From: Pogostemon cablin
Lineage: Eukaryota; Streptophyta; Magnoliopsida; Lamiales; Lamiaceae
DNA: 64,000 nt
Direction of reading: 5' to 3'
Assembly: GCA_023678885.1 (NCBI GenBank)
Contig: CM042979.1
Span: 20,451,513-20,515,512, forward strand
Shown here piece by piece: positions 1 through 12,247 of the stretch (its first letter is position 1; each line of letters starts with the position of its first letter). Below the pieces are notes generated by a model. That model worked only from the letters and a program-made list of their open reading frames with translations, was not told the origin of the DNA and did not search any database. Both the position numbers and the translations under genes were made by a program.

Positions 1-2109
1 TTTCATAGAAAGAATTTCATTTCAGTTTCTATGCAGTTACGGATGGGTACTCTATTTCATTTAAATGACATGGTCATTATAATGAAAGATAGAGTTATAA
101 TCTGTTATGGTACGTTGGTGACAATTTGTATACTCTTAAATCATGTTTATCCCACGGATACAACAAATTGAAATTAATAACGCGTCTTCTAATCGTAATA
201 TGAGAAAGACTCTTATGGAAATGGTTAGATAGATGATGAGTTATTCGAAATTATTAAATTTATTTTATGGATATGCCCTAGAAACAGTTTTTCGTATGAA
301 TGTTTGTCTATATGTGGGATAACCTAGAAAAATGAAGAGTGATTTATTTAGTCCAAAAGATCGAAAGGTGATTGTTAACACAAACACTAGATTTTAGAAA
401 AGGACTATGTAATAAATCACAAACCTATGTATAAGTTGTTCTAAAGGAAGTGAGAGGGAAAACACAAAGTATAGTACCAATTGTATAAGAGGATATACTT
501 CAAGTAAACTGCATCACGTGTCATATCTGATAACAATTGCATGTAGTACCCTGTCGTAGTGGGAGGGTTGTTTTACAACCGGAAAGATTTATATTTTGGG
601 AGAGTCATGAGACAAGGTCCATAGTAAACATGAAATCGGTCCATGGATACGACAAAGCACTACAAGATAGAAATGAGGAATCTTAGCAAGTTGCAATGAA
701 TTTTGAAATAGGATTTATGGATTCTAAATCAAATTTGGGAGCTTGTACGACCACTAAATGGTGTAAAACCCACTGGAAGTGGTCATGCGAAATAAAAGAG
801 AATCATATGTTAAGGTGAAAACCTTGGAAGCAAAGCTTGTTGCGAAAAGGTATACTCAGAAAGAAATGCTTCGATTATGAGAAAACCTGTTCGCCGGTAG
901 CTATGCCTATGTCGATCCGGATTTTTTTATTTATTACTATTCATATTGATTATGAAAAATAGCAAATAGATGTCAAGACAGATTTCCTGATTGGAAATCT
1001 TGAGGAAAACATCTATGTGAAGCAACCAGAGTGATTCATTGCAAAGGGCTAAAAGCATTTTGAGTATGAGCTTAAAATTATCCATTAATAGACCAAAGTA
1101 AGTTTTAAACTCAAAGTACATCTGTTTTGATGAGGTAATCTACTGATATAGATTTAATAAATGCGCGGATGTGTCTTGTGTATTGAAAAGAGTGATGGAA
1201 ATGTGGTGGTATTTCTTGTACTGTACATGGATGATATATTGCTCATTGAAGACAATGAAAGAGTATTGTCGAGCGTATGGGTATGGTTGATAAAGTAGTA
1301 TGAAATGATGGACTTAAAAGAAGCAAAATATATCCTTGCGATCATGGTGATCACAAGATAGGATGTTGTGCTTATCTCAAGCTTCATGAAATGATACAAT
1401 CCTTGCTCATTTAGCATGTGACTTTATCTAAAGAAATGTGTCTTATGACACAAAAGAAGATAAAGGTGACGAAGGTGATTCCTTAAGCTTCGGTGAATAA
1501 GGAAGCTTAATCTAAGGAATGCTATGCACAAGAACGGATATCTGTATTGCCAATGACATGGTCAGTGGGTATCAAGGTAACCCGAAACAAGAATATTGAA
1601 CTGTGGAAAGACATATACTTATGTACCTGAAAAGGACCAGAAATTATATGTGGACTTACCAGATAGATTCACTGCTTCTTGTGGGTTAAATAGATTCAGA
1701 TTTTCAAATCAGATAGGGACGACAGTAAATCCACCTCAAAGGTTATGTGTTTATTTTTGAAGTAGAGCCATAATTTGTAGGATTGTTATATAGAAATATA
1801 TTTCGGACTCCACCATAGGAAGATGTTGAATTGGAGCCTCTGAGGCAGTCAAATCCATCTGCATGACTCTAGAAACTTCGTAATGGACTTAGATGTGATT
1901 CTAAGTTTGCCTAATATTATTAAAATTTATTGAGATAATAATGGTGCAGTTGCAAACTTGAAGGAATCACGAACCCATAAGGCAATTAAACAAGATTGCA
2001 TCGGATGATAGCCTAGTAAATCCTTTACAAGGACCTTAAAGCGAAAGCTTTTGATGGTCATGTAGTGGGAGTGGGAATCAGATGTATGGCAGTGGACATG
2101 ATAGCATAG
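1..2109 (+). pseudogene. Copia element F: decayed pol remnant (integrase to RNase H)
   Basis: The plus strand matches, at nucleotide level, the pol region of copia element C from about 41540 to 44428. It runs from the protease/integrase junction through reverse transcriptase to an RNase H end and a tag stop at 2107-2109, just before the LTR. No long ORF survives. Two lesions are informative. A tag stop lies at about 228-230, where C has a serine codon. About 145 bp are missing near 285-295 relative to C (42344-42490). Both lesions are also present in element D. F additionally lacks much of the integrase core near 205. The 5' part of the element lies outside the window. The family assignment is secure; the copy is dead. 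Confidence 0.85.
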
Positions 2110-2131
2110 TCTTTTAGTATAAGTGGAATAT

Positions 2132-3510
2132 TGTTGGATTATATACTAAAACCCTAGCTTTTGTATGAACAATGTCTTAACAATATTTGAAATGAGAATC
2201 ATTGATCAAATGATTGCGTCTTATAATTTATTTATATGTCTGATGCAATAGTCCACTAACTTTATACTGTAAATAATATATTGTGCGACAACACACGGAA
2301 GATCATATTATCAGTTTCCTTATAAAGTATAAACAGATGCTCACAACCGAGATAGACGGGGACTCTCTATGGGGATGGTTGTAGTGTGATTTGGTATTAG
2401 TTTGTCTTGACTATAGAATCACATTAGTGCACCTTGTGTGTATTGAGCAGGACTGCTTGAGATTGTTCGACTTATACTGACTACATAGAAGAACTTGATC
2501 TCAGTTATTATTGATGTTCGTGATCTTAATCCTTATACAATAACCTCGACACGTAAGCTAGTATATATCTCTTTGATTCATTAATGGGTGAGATTTAAAT
2601 ATTAAATCAATAAACTCTGTGAGTTGAAAAATAGTGTTGTCTCTATGGTGTATTGTTGATTGTAGAAGGAATCCGTGTCCTATTAAATAGGCTGATGATG
2701 TCCCCTTGAGGAGCTCATAAGGATTATCATGTAAACCCTGCAGGTGGATTTATTCCGGCATGATAATAAGGTTGAGTGGTACTACTCTCGGATGATATAT
2801 TAATTAATGGAGTTGTCAATAACTTAATTAATTAATGGGCATTGTATATCTTAAACAAGGGGAGACTGTCGGGCTCATAATAAGAAGGAGTCCAAAATAT
2901 AATTTTGGGATTAGAGCGACAGTACAGTAATAATATTTTAGTGGAATATATTATTATTATTGGACTTAAGTATAAGTTTTGGGCTAAACTTGGATGCTTA
3001 AGCCTAATGGAGGCCCGACTCTAATTTCTCCTCCTGGTCCCTGCTATAGCCCATATATAAGTCTTCTCAGCTATTCGGAACCATAATAATCTGTGCCTAA
3101 CACACGACAGAAGGGAGAGAGCAGATTGAGAAGATCTCAAAGATCACTGCCCACATGACGTCGAGATTGGACTTGGGAATACAACAGAAGATCGGAAGGT
3201 TGTTTGCTGCTGTTGTTCATCAACTTCCATAATATTTCCAAAATTTTGTGGAATTCCAAACTCTCCGTATGATACACTGTTGGAAAGCCACGGAAGAGAG
3301 GATCATTTTGGCGCATAGATCACTCAAATCGGAGATCGAATGAGAGAGTTATGCCCAAAACAGTGAGGCTACACAGGCTGCCGGCGAGAATCTTTCTTCT
3401 TCAACATACCCTGGTGAAAGGTAATACGTTTCTATGTTTTCTTCCTTCCGCTGAATTAGAAACACATAGAACCTTAACGGTTACATTAACCAAATGATCG
3501 AACGCCAATA
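2132..3510 (+). mobile_element. 3' LTR of copia element F
   Basis: Begins TGTTGGATT directly after a degenerate purine-rich tract (about 2120-2131). It follows the LTRs of C and D closely, for example the shared stretch around 2285-2360. The right boundary is approximate, because the last bases are diverged from the C/D LTR end. About 190 bp near 3225-3415 are absent from the C and D LTRs and include a module shared with gypsy element B. No target-site duplication can be checked, because the other LTR is outside the window. Confidence 0.8.
3279..3387 (-). repeat. Shared ~105-bp module in the F LTR
   Basis: The reverse complement of this stretch aligns at roughly 80% by eye with 46991-47098 and 52617-52724 in the LTRs of gypsy element B. 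It includes the conserved strings CATAACT, CTCCGATT and GTGGCTTTCCAAC. The C and D LTRs of the same copia family lack it. The module is antisense to the element's transcription in both F and B. Confidence 0.7.
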
Positions 3511-3566
3511 AAACCAATGTAAGAACCTCTTACACTTTTTTAATAAAATTTATGACATTCTTTCAG

Positions 3567-3998
3567 TACAATATCTCCATAACATTTTAAATATAAACAA
3601 CGTCAGCTTCAAGGCAAAACTCCACGATGACACAAGAGCGACTTTAGACATCGTCATGCAGAACAATGAAGCTGAAACATTCTTGGGTATGTCAGGACAA
3701 GAAATAGCAGAGGCTGAGATACAACTAAATAACTCAACTATGATTTATTCCGTTCACAAGCAATTAATATACTAATTTATTATATTAATACATAACAGGG
3801 GATACACCAATAACTGACCAAATATGTGAGAAATACAGCAATGTGTCCCTATTCTTCCACATCAGAGCAGCAACAATAAATCCAAGTAAAAAAGACCAAG
3901 CGCTACATAGTGATGAAATACCACCAACCAGAAGATACACCTCAAACATCTCAGGCTTTCGAACCAACAAGTCAAGAATCCAACACATAAGAAAGTAA
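3567..3998 (+). pseudogene. Gene fragment, RPA/OB-fold-like C-terminal part
   Basis: Two coding-like blocks follow good splice acceptors. Block one (3567-3775) follows a tttcag acceptor and is open to a taa. It reads as an OB-fold-like stretch containing FKAKL, DDT and FLGMSGQEIAEA, which resembles replication-factor-A C-terminal proteins of plants. Block two (3799-3998) follows a cataacag acceptor, contains VSLFFHIRAATIN, and ends in taa. A start, upstream exons and a convincing donor for block one are missing, and copia remnant F ends about 55 bp upstream. It is most likely a relic, cut off by or next to the F insertion. The family call rests on remembered pattern only. Confidence 0.35.
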
Positions 3999-5232
3999 CT
4001 CAACAACAAGTAAAAGAATCCTCCCATGTCCAATGGAAACAGAACAGGCATCACCAAAACACATAAAGCAAGACTAAGAACTTCATGCACAAATTTTGAA
4101 TGCTATCTTCAAATGCAGATTTTCTAATGCACTTTTGAACTTTTATTACTAGGACATGTACTAATCATTATAATATTAAATTGTACATGTTCTCTTAGAC
4201 TAAATATGCAAATTCCCTTTCGTTCACCTCATGATAAGGTTTGACCTATATAGTTAAAAAAATAAATGTCAGTTTTATTACTCTATAGATGCATACCTAC
4301 TAATGAATATATCCACCTTGAATTCAAGCATTTATTATGAATGTTCGAATGAGCTTATCAAACCCAGCAGTTACTTTTAGAAGAAATATGTCTCATGGTG
4401 ATAATTAATGAAAATTTATGTGTCAGAAATGTTGCAGGAACTTGTGGGATTAATATGATCAAAAGGAAAGGATGGAAAAAGGCAAACAAAAGTTAAACAA
4501 CGAATCCCAATTTCAAAACTACACTTGTAATTGTTAGGTGCTGCTCTTAGCCTAGTATAATATAGATGGATTAACACGTATTTTTTTTAATTTGAATATT
4601 CAGAATATAGACGAACATCATCCTTTTATTAATTACTTATAAGATTACATAATAAAAAAACATAAAAATAATGACTTTTATTTATATTCATAAAAAAATA
4701 AAGGAATAATTACTTTTAACTACACACTATATCAGTATATTACTCATAGATACAAGATACATATAAAATTAATAATAACTATAAAAATTAATGATAATCT
4801 TCCTTTTATATCCCCTATCTTGAATCTTGCTTAAAAAGATATAAATATTCATTATCTTCTTTTTTTTAAATATTATACTATTTTTTATTATATCATTAAT
4901 TATCTTCAAAATAATCAAATCGCCACGTCACCTTAAATTAATTAAAGAAATAAAAAAGAAATTCCAATACACACCTACGTGATAACGTTACAAGACACGA
5001 AGATTGGGATGAAAATATACACAAAATAGGTTGTGCAAAAATATACATTAATTGTGTTGTAATATAACCTTGTCGTGCAGCAATATAACCGTATCATGTA
5101 GCAAACTAATTCTACTCTTAAATATATTGTGCAATAATATAAGACGTATTGTGTAGAAATCTAATTATAATATTGATGCGCAGATTTATAAGAAATGAAT
5201 TATCATAACTTAAAATTAAATTATGCAATATT
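3999..5232. other. AT-rich intergenic DNA, no gene seen
   Basis: No ORF or RNA gene is supported here. From about 5030 to 5230 short diverged repeats of the type TTGTGCAATATA occur. The same type continues at 54132-54220 on the far side of element E, as expected if E inserted into a single repeat-rich stretch. Confidence 0.6.
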
Positions 5233-5237
5233 GTAGT
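5233..5237. repeat. Target-site duplication of element E (left)
   Basis: gtagt, matched by gtagt at 54127-54131. Confidence 0.85.
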
Positions 5238-5981
5238 TGTTGAAAAACTCACATTCCTAAAGCACATACCCAAGCGTACTTAGAGAGAAATCTCTTACCT
5301 CTCACCGTAGGATTGTGTTGCAGCGAAAGAACACGTACGAAACGATTGATACTCACATTAGTATCTCTGGATCAAATCTTCAACACGGAGTTGAAAGATT
5401 ATGATTCATGAATTTGTATTAAAACTGGATGAAGAATACGAGAGATAAACAAACGAGAATTCACTCTCAGAAAAAAAACTTTTCTGCATTATGCGTATGC
5501 GCATGTGTACTGTGCAATTTCCTTTATCCAAATCAAATAAGAAAAGGGAAAATTTCACATTTGGTCCCATAAGAATTCCTTCAATTCAATTATAGTCCCG
5601 TAGGAATATACTGGTCCCATAGCTAGCGGTTTTGGTCCCATAAGAATATTATAATCGAAAATTTTCATCTAAAATTAACTTATATTATTATAAACTACCA
5701 GATTTATATTATTTTCTATGTTTCAAAATAGACATAGTCCGTTTTGGTCTCATTAATGGTTCAGAATATTTCGTCAACTATTAACAATTTAGATAAAAAA
5801 TTCCTGTGGGACTAAATCTGCCAATTTTGGGATATTTTTGGCATTGAGCAATTCTTACGGGACTAAATATGATATTATCCCAATAAGAAAACCACAGGAG
5901 TTACATAACTCCCTCTGTCCACAGCGCCACATCATTCATATGTGGAAAATAATAAATAAATAATATTAATTATTATTTACA
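5238..5981 (-). repeat. 3' LTR of copia E (with MITE inserted)
   Basis: Starts TGTTGAAAAACTC and ends TTATTTACA. Without the MITE it is about 398 bp, against 413 bp for the partner at 53714-54126. Long stretches are identical, such as the region around 5285-5325. Confidence 0.9.
5546..5881. mobile_element. MULE-type MITE in the E 3' LTR
   Basis: 336 bp with terminal inverted repeats of about 27 bp: the left end begins GGGAAAATTTCACATTTGG and the right end, reverse complemented, begins GGGATAATATCATATTTAG. It is flanked by the perfect 10-bp duplication aataagaaaa at 5536-5545 and 5882-5891, a length typical of Mutator-like elements. The other LTR of E has the uninterrupted site at about 54012-54025, so this is a true insertion after E arrived. 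It has no coding capacity. Confidence 0.88.
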
Positions 5982-6243
5982 TCTCCCACTCACATATGAA
6001 ATCAAAATTCTCCTGATTCATTTTCTTCATGATTCATACTCTTGTCCAGATTAGTACATCGTGTGACCCACGAGATATGAGTTTTAATTGATATACACTT
6101 GTTAGAGATATATAGCAACTCGACCAGTTTATCGAAGAAACTCATCAAGCTAGCTATACCCCAGAATTCTTGAACATTTAACATAAGTTGACATATCTCT
6201 TTTCAATCCCTTAATTTGTAAGAGCATGTCACATCCTAAATTT

Positions 6244-6248
<5 letters not shown>

Positions 6249-6322
<74 letters not shown>
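6249..6322. repeat. (TA)n microsatellite
   Basis: About 74 bp of uninterrupted alternating TA. Confidence 0.95.
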
Positions 6323-6325
<3 letters not shown>

Positions 6326-6786
6326 GTTGATAATCATTAGAGATATGATAAATACGTCTATTAAGAATTAAGCCCCAAAACTAATACTTAATCCGTATGC
6401 ACAATGTCTAATCTATAACATACACCACTTATTAAATATTAATATGGAAATTTAGTGGGGTACAGCTTGGTGTAAGCTGATAATTGGCGCATGACTGATG
6501 CAAGTCATAAATTTGACTAACCCATTAATCATGAATGAAAAATCTAAACAGAAACATGAATTCATGCCTAGATATGGTTTGTGTGGGTTGGAAAATAAGT
6601 AGTAGGCAGATTAAAATAAATTAGTCAGTACATAAACATGTGTTTGTAGAAGGTATTGGAGGGTTTATTCACTAGAAGAGAAGTACCTAAGAATATTGAA
6701 ATTCGACATGCTCCCGTGTAAAAATATTGGATACAGAAAGAATGCTGGCTACTAACCCAGTGATCGACATGCATAATCATATACAG

Positions 6787-6788
<2 letters not shown>

Positions 6789-6878
<90 letters not shown>
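6789..6878. repeat. (AT)n microsatellite
   Basis: About 90 bp of uninterrupted alternating AT. The apparent IYIY-rich ORF across it is an artefact of the repeat. Confidence 0.95.
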
Positions 6879-6880
<2 letters not shown>

Positions 6881-8184
6881 TATGGCAAAAACAAGATTGG
6901 GATTACTAGTAAGTTTACTACTCAAACTATACTTCAAAAGGTTAAAACCCATAATCCACAAATAGATAGAAGGTTCATATGAGAAAAAGACATCAAAGTT
7001 CCATAGAAGAAAAGGTAATGATTAGCGAATGACTTACCCTTTGATGAACCCTACGAAGAAGTGAATCGATGACCCCTTAGAGATGAATAGTGCCGATAGT
7101 TTAACGATCACACCGGTTCAAGACTTTGATTCTATTGCATTACCCCCTAAGAAGAGAAGAATATGATGTGGAGATTTTCTAAGTTTGTACGATGTGAAGA
7201 GAACTCGTAAGGTTAAATAGAATGATCAGTCGTAATCTGTGGTATGGAAAGGGATTCTGATGTGCACGTAGGGATATTAGTTCTTACTTTTAAGGGATGA
7301 GGGGTTATGATCTTGAGAAAATAATGGGAATATCTCATCCAAGATTCAAATCCTAATAATAATTAAATAGATATGTATATATATATAATAAATATAAGTA
7401 GTTAATATATACATATATGCACGTAATATGTAAACTAAAAAGCTGCCGTTACAGAGCATATTCAACCCTTTTATAAAACTATATATTCATAATCAAGACC
7501 CTGCTTGATTGACTAGTCAATGAATCACAATAGTATATGTTAAATTAAGACGTCCTTCCCATCTCACTAAGTATCTACAGTCTCCCACTGTAGCTGCTTT
7601 CCTAGACATACCCCGCATTGCCGTTATTAACTATAACTCTTTTGGTAAGATGCTAAAGTAGCAACACTAAAGTGAAGACTTAGAATATAGTAGAAAGTCA
7701 TAAGGGTAACTAATAGATAAGGACTCATACTTTGAGAAAATGGAGATAATTTTCTCAATCCTGTTGGGGTCAACTTAGCACAAGTCGTTTTTCTAAAACA
7801 CTTGTCACAATGTTTTTAACTTCCTTCCATGAAAGCGTATGTCGTGTTTCATTTTAATTTAGACATCGTGTATATCAAAGTTCAAGTGTGTCCCATACAC
7901 TTAACCTGGATATCCTCCCTCCAACGTATAGGATCTCCGTCGATTTAGCTTTACAATAAGTTGGATTAGATTCATGGCAAAATCTATCCCAATTACATTA
8001 ATTATTGTAATCTCATCTCTGCGCTCCCACTTAGCCAGAGGTGATTGCTCGTATGAGAGATCCAATCATAACTTACCGACATACTATTATATATGAACCA
8101 TCACATATAATTTATAAAATATATATGTATAGTTAAGTCGTTAACCATTCCATTAACATACATAAACATATTCAATACATCATT

Positions 8185-11100
8185 TTAAATCCTTCGCAAA
8201 CCTAATCCTTTTACATGTCCTATGAAAACATCTCTAGGAATCGGTTTGGTAAAGGGATCTGCTTACATTAAACGAGTAGAAATATATCTAAGAATCACTT
8301 TTTTCTTGTTTACAATATCTCTAACAAAGTTGAACTTAGTGTCAATGTGTTTGGTCTTTCCATGATATTTGGGGTCTTTTGTGTAAGCAATGGCCGCTTG
8401 ATTATCACAATTAATTAAAACAGAGTGTTTAAGACCTCCAAGTATTTCATGAATCTTCTCAACCAAATAGCCTCTTGAACTGCAGACACACATGCCACAA
8501 ACTCGGCTTCCATTGTGGACAATGCTATGCAAGTCTGTTTCTTGCTACACCATGAGATTGCACCATTGTTGAGCACGAAGAAATAACCAAAAGTTGATCT
8601 AAATCTCCACTCCAATCAGCGTCTGAATACCCATTCAGTGTACTGTTATTCCCTTGGTAACAGAGAGAATAATCTGCAGTCCCTTTCAGATATCTGAAAA
8701 TTCTTTTAACAACCATCCAATGCTTCTTCCCCGGATTGGATTGATACCTGCTTACCAGACCAATGGCATAGCAAATGTCTGGTCTTGTAAACAGCATTGC
8801 GTATATAAGACTTCCAATCGCATTGGCATATGGCACTTTGGACATTTCATTGATTTCATCTTGAGTCTTGGGACACATTTGTTGACTGAATGATTGGCCT
8901 TTTACAATGGGAGTATCTATGGGCTTGCAAGTTTCCATCTTGAACCATTCTAAAAGTTTCTTGATGTAAGTTTCTTGAGACAAACCCAATAATTTCTTTG
9001 AATGATCCCTATGGATCTTCACACCAAGTATGTATTCTGACTCACCTATATCTTTTATTTCGAAATTTGAAGATAACCACCTTTTTATGGTTTCAAGATA
9101 CTCTTTGCTATTACCCGCTAGTAGTATGTCATCCACATACAAGGATAGAATCACAAAACAACTATTGGACCGTTTAACATAAACACAGTGGTCTTCGTTT
9201 ATTATAACGAAGTTATAAGAGATGATCATAGTGTGAAACCTCAAATGCCACTGTCTAGAGGATTATTTGAGTCCGTAGATCGACTTCTTCAATCTACAAA
9301 CTTTATCCTCTTGACTTTGAAGAATAAATCCTACAAGCTATTGCATGTAGATTTGTTCTTCTAATTCTCTATTAAGAAATGCGGTCTTAACATCCATTTG
9401 GTGTAATTCTAAATCTATAATAGCCACTATAGCCAACAGTAGATGAATCGAGGCAAACCTCACTACAGGTGAAAAGATTTCTTCGTAGTCTATACCCTCT
9501 TGTTGAGTATAACCTTTTGCCACCAAGCGAGCTTTATACCTCTCTATTGAGCCATCAGCCTTTCATTTAATTTTGAGAATCCATTTATTCCCAATTGCCT
9601 TTCGTCCCTTCAGAAGATCTACAAGATCCCAAACTTGATTTGATTTCATAAACTCCATCTCCTCTTTCATTACTTTCATCCATTTCTCCTTGTCGAACAA
9701 GTCAGAGCTTCTTTAACATTTCTGGGCTCTTCCTCATCAACAGGAGAAACATCTCCATTTTCTGGTGAAACAAAGAAGGCATGTCCTTCAATATCATAAT
9801 GCCTCTTGGGCACATGTTTCCTAGAACTTTTCCAAGATAGGTGTTGATGGTTTTCAGTAGACAAAATGCTCTCATTTGGAATCGTCTGATCCTCAATTGG
9901 CAAATATCTATCAAGATCCACACCATCACCTAAACTACTACTCCCACTTGGATCTTGTAGATATTGGTTTTCTACTACCTCAAAAATAGGTTCGGCATCC
10001 CTAATGCTTTACTAGAAAATTCCATTTTTAGAAAATGAGCATTACGTGATTTTGTCTCAATTAAACTTTCATCCTGATCTCCTATGAACACGTAACCCTT
10101 AGAATGTTCGCAGTATCTTATGAAGATGCAATTTTTGCCTCTAGGACCCAACTTTCCATACTGACTCGATGAATCATGTACGAAAGCTACTGATCCCCAA
10201 GCTCTAAGGTTACTCAATTCAGGTTTTCTACCCATCCAAAGTTCATATGGAGTCGAAGCAACTGATTTGGAAGGCACACGATTAAGCACATAAGCTACCG
10301 TAAACGTATCTCCCCAAAAAGAGATCAGTAGATTAGCTTGTGCCATCATGGATCTCACCATCTCCAATAAAGTCCTATTCATTCTTTCAGCAACACCATT
10401 TTGTTGAGGCGTATAAGGAATGGTTAATTGTCGGATTATACCCTTTTCATTACAAAATTCCTTGAATTATTCTGATAGATATTCACGTCCTCAATCATTC
10501 TTAAAACTTTGATAGATTTGTCCTTTTGGTTTTCAACTTCACTCAAGAATCATCTAAAATAATCCAATGCTTCAGACTTATGAGATATCAAATATACATA
10601 TCCAAAACGTGAATAATCATCAATAAATGTAATGAAATAGTGAGCTCCATGTCGTGCTCTCACATTTATAGGACCACATATATTGGAATGGATTACTTCC
10701 AATGGAGATTCAACTCTAATGGCTTTATCAAAAGGTTTTCTAGTCATTTTTCCAGCAAGACAATGTTCGTATTTGGATAATTCAACTTTTGAAGTAAGAC
10801 TTAACAATCTTTCTTTTACAAGTCTATTCATCCTATCTTACCCAATATGACTCAATCTAGCATGCTAAACATTATCATTCACATTTGCATTACTAGAAGA
10901 ACAAGCATTTAGTAATTATGAATAATCATCATAATAACTAAAAGTCATTCTATTACAATCTAAAACCATAAAACCATCATTCATATGTCCAGATGCATAA
11001 CAAGTATCATCAATGCTAATTACCACAGTATTTTTAGTAAATAATACATCATAACCCAAATTAACTAAAATTGAAACAGAGATTAGATTTCACGTGATTT

Positions 11101-12247
11101 CTGGAGAATAGAGAACATCATGTAGAATAAAGGCCCGACCATTGTCAAGGTCTAGTTTGCAAGTCCCAAGTCCTTTGACTTCGACTCGAGCATTGTTTCC
11201 CACTTATATCTACCTAGTCCCCTTTGGAACACGACGGAAATCTACAAAAGCTCCCCTGTCTCTCGTCACATAGTCCGTTGCTCCTGAGTCTATAATCCAC
11301 AACGGATAAGAATCAGTTAGCAAGACAGTACTTGAGACATTAATTTCACACGAAACAGAATAAGATGAATCTACCTTGTCTCTCCTGGGATCAGGACATT
11401 AACGTGCAAAGTGACCAAGCTTACCACAATTGTAACATGGCATTTTGCTCTTATTTTTCTTATTCTTTTTGTTATGCCTCTTTTTCTTCTTATGTTCATC
11501 AGTTTTGTTCGTTGGGTTATTGTCAGGCTTTTCACCATGAAATCACTTTCCCTTCTTTTCCTTCTTCTAATTCCTTTTCCTTTTGAAGCCTGAAGCTCCT
11601 TTGGAAGTAGAACTGGCATAGAAGGCCCCAGAAATTGGCTTTGAGGCTCCGAGCCTCACATCTTCCAACTCAACATGACGTGCAACATCATTGAAAGTTT
11701 TAATACTTTCATTATGAGTCAAGTTGACCCTCAGATGTTCCCAATGATCAGGTAAAGAGCGGATCAGTGCTTGTATTTGTTGCTCATCAGAGAGAATGTG
11801 ACCAGCAGTCTTAAGTTCGATTATCATATTAGACATTTCCCTGAGATGTTGTCTAATGTTATGATCAGGTTTTTTTTGTAGGTGTCAAACTTAATAGTCA
11901 ACTGTCTAAGCCTTGTAATCGATGTACCACCATACTTCTCACGCAGATACACCCAGATATCATGTGCGGTGGGATGTTGCTCACATTCATGGATCATCGG
12001 ATCGATTACTGAGCTTACAAGGATACCACGTGCAATGAAATTTTTCTTTTTCCATGCCTGGTATGCATCTTGGTCACGCCTCCCTTGACTTCCATTTCCG
12101 CACTTGGATCGGCCATGACTTGGTTTATAGCATCCAATGCATCTTGTTCATCTAACACATACCAAATCTTAGACGCCATGTGTCATAATTGTCGCCATTG
12201 AGTTTCTCACCTTTGTTCAACTCAGCGACAATAGATTTCGATGCCAT
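8185..12247 (-). pseudogene. Gag-pol polyprotein relic of copia E
   Basis: About 1350 codons in the minus direction, the usual length for copia, but split over several frames. Gag starts with ATG at 12245-12247. Its CCHC zinc knuckle is at about 11390-11450. The protease DSGA motif is at about 11270-11310. The integrase core has FIDDYSRFGY at about 10610-10650. Reverse transcriptase has VDVKTAFLN-like residues at about 9370-9400 and YVDDILLAGN at about 9110-9140. RNase H has STMEAEF near 8510 and CDNQAA near 8400, and the end is ADPFTK followed by GLGL near 8185-8260. Frameshifts and stops between these blocks mean the polyprotein cannot be made. Confidence 0.88.

Larger units (their letters stand above)
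5982..8184. other. 3' non-coding part of copia E
   Basis: Lies between the polypurine tract (5982-5992) and the pol stop (8185-8187). No ORF is supported. It contains two long TA microsatellites. At 2.2 kb it is long for a copia 3' region, and a further undetected insertion is possible. Confidence 0.6.

Noticed and set aside
1154..1417. Minus-strand 87-codon ORF, similar to one at 32809-33078 (+)
   Set aside because: Both are antisense to the reverse transcriptase relics of copia F and D. Similarity follows from the shared element, not from a gene.
3785..4090. 101-codon hydrophobic ORF on the minus strand
   Set aside because: It overlaps plus-strand coding-like blocks with splice acceptors. 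A hydrophobic reading is a common shadow. Kept only as an alternative to the RPA-like relic.
6752..6961. ORF with a long IYIYIY run
   Set aside because: Translation of an (AT)n microsatellite.
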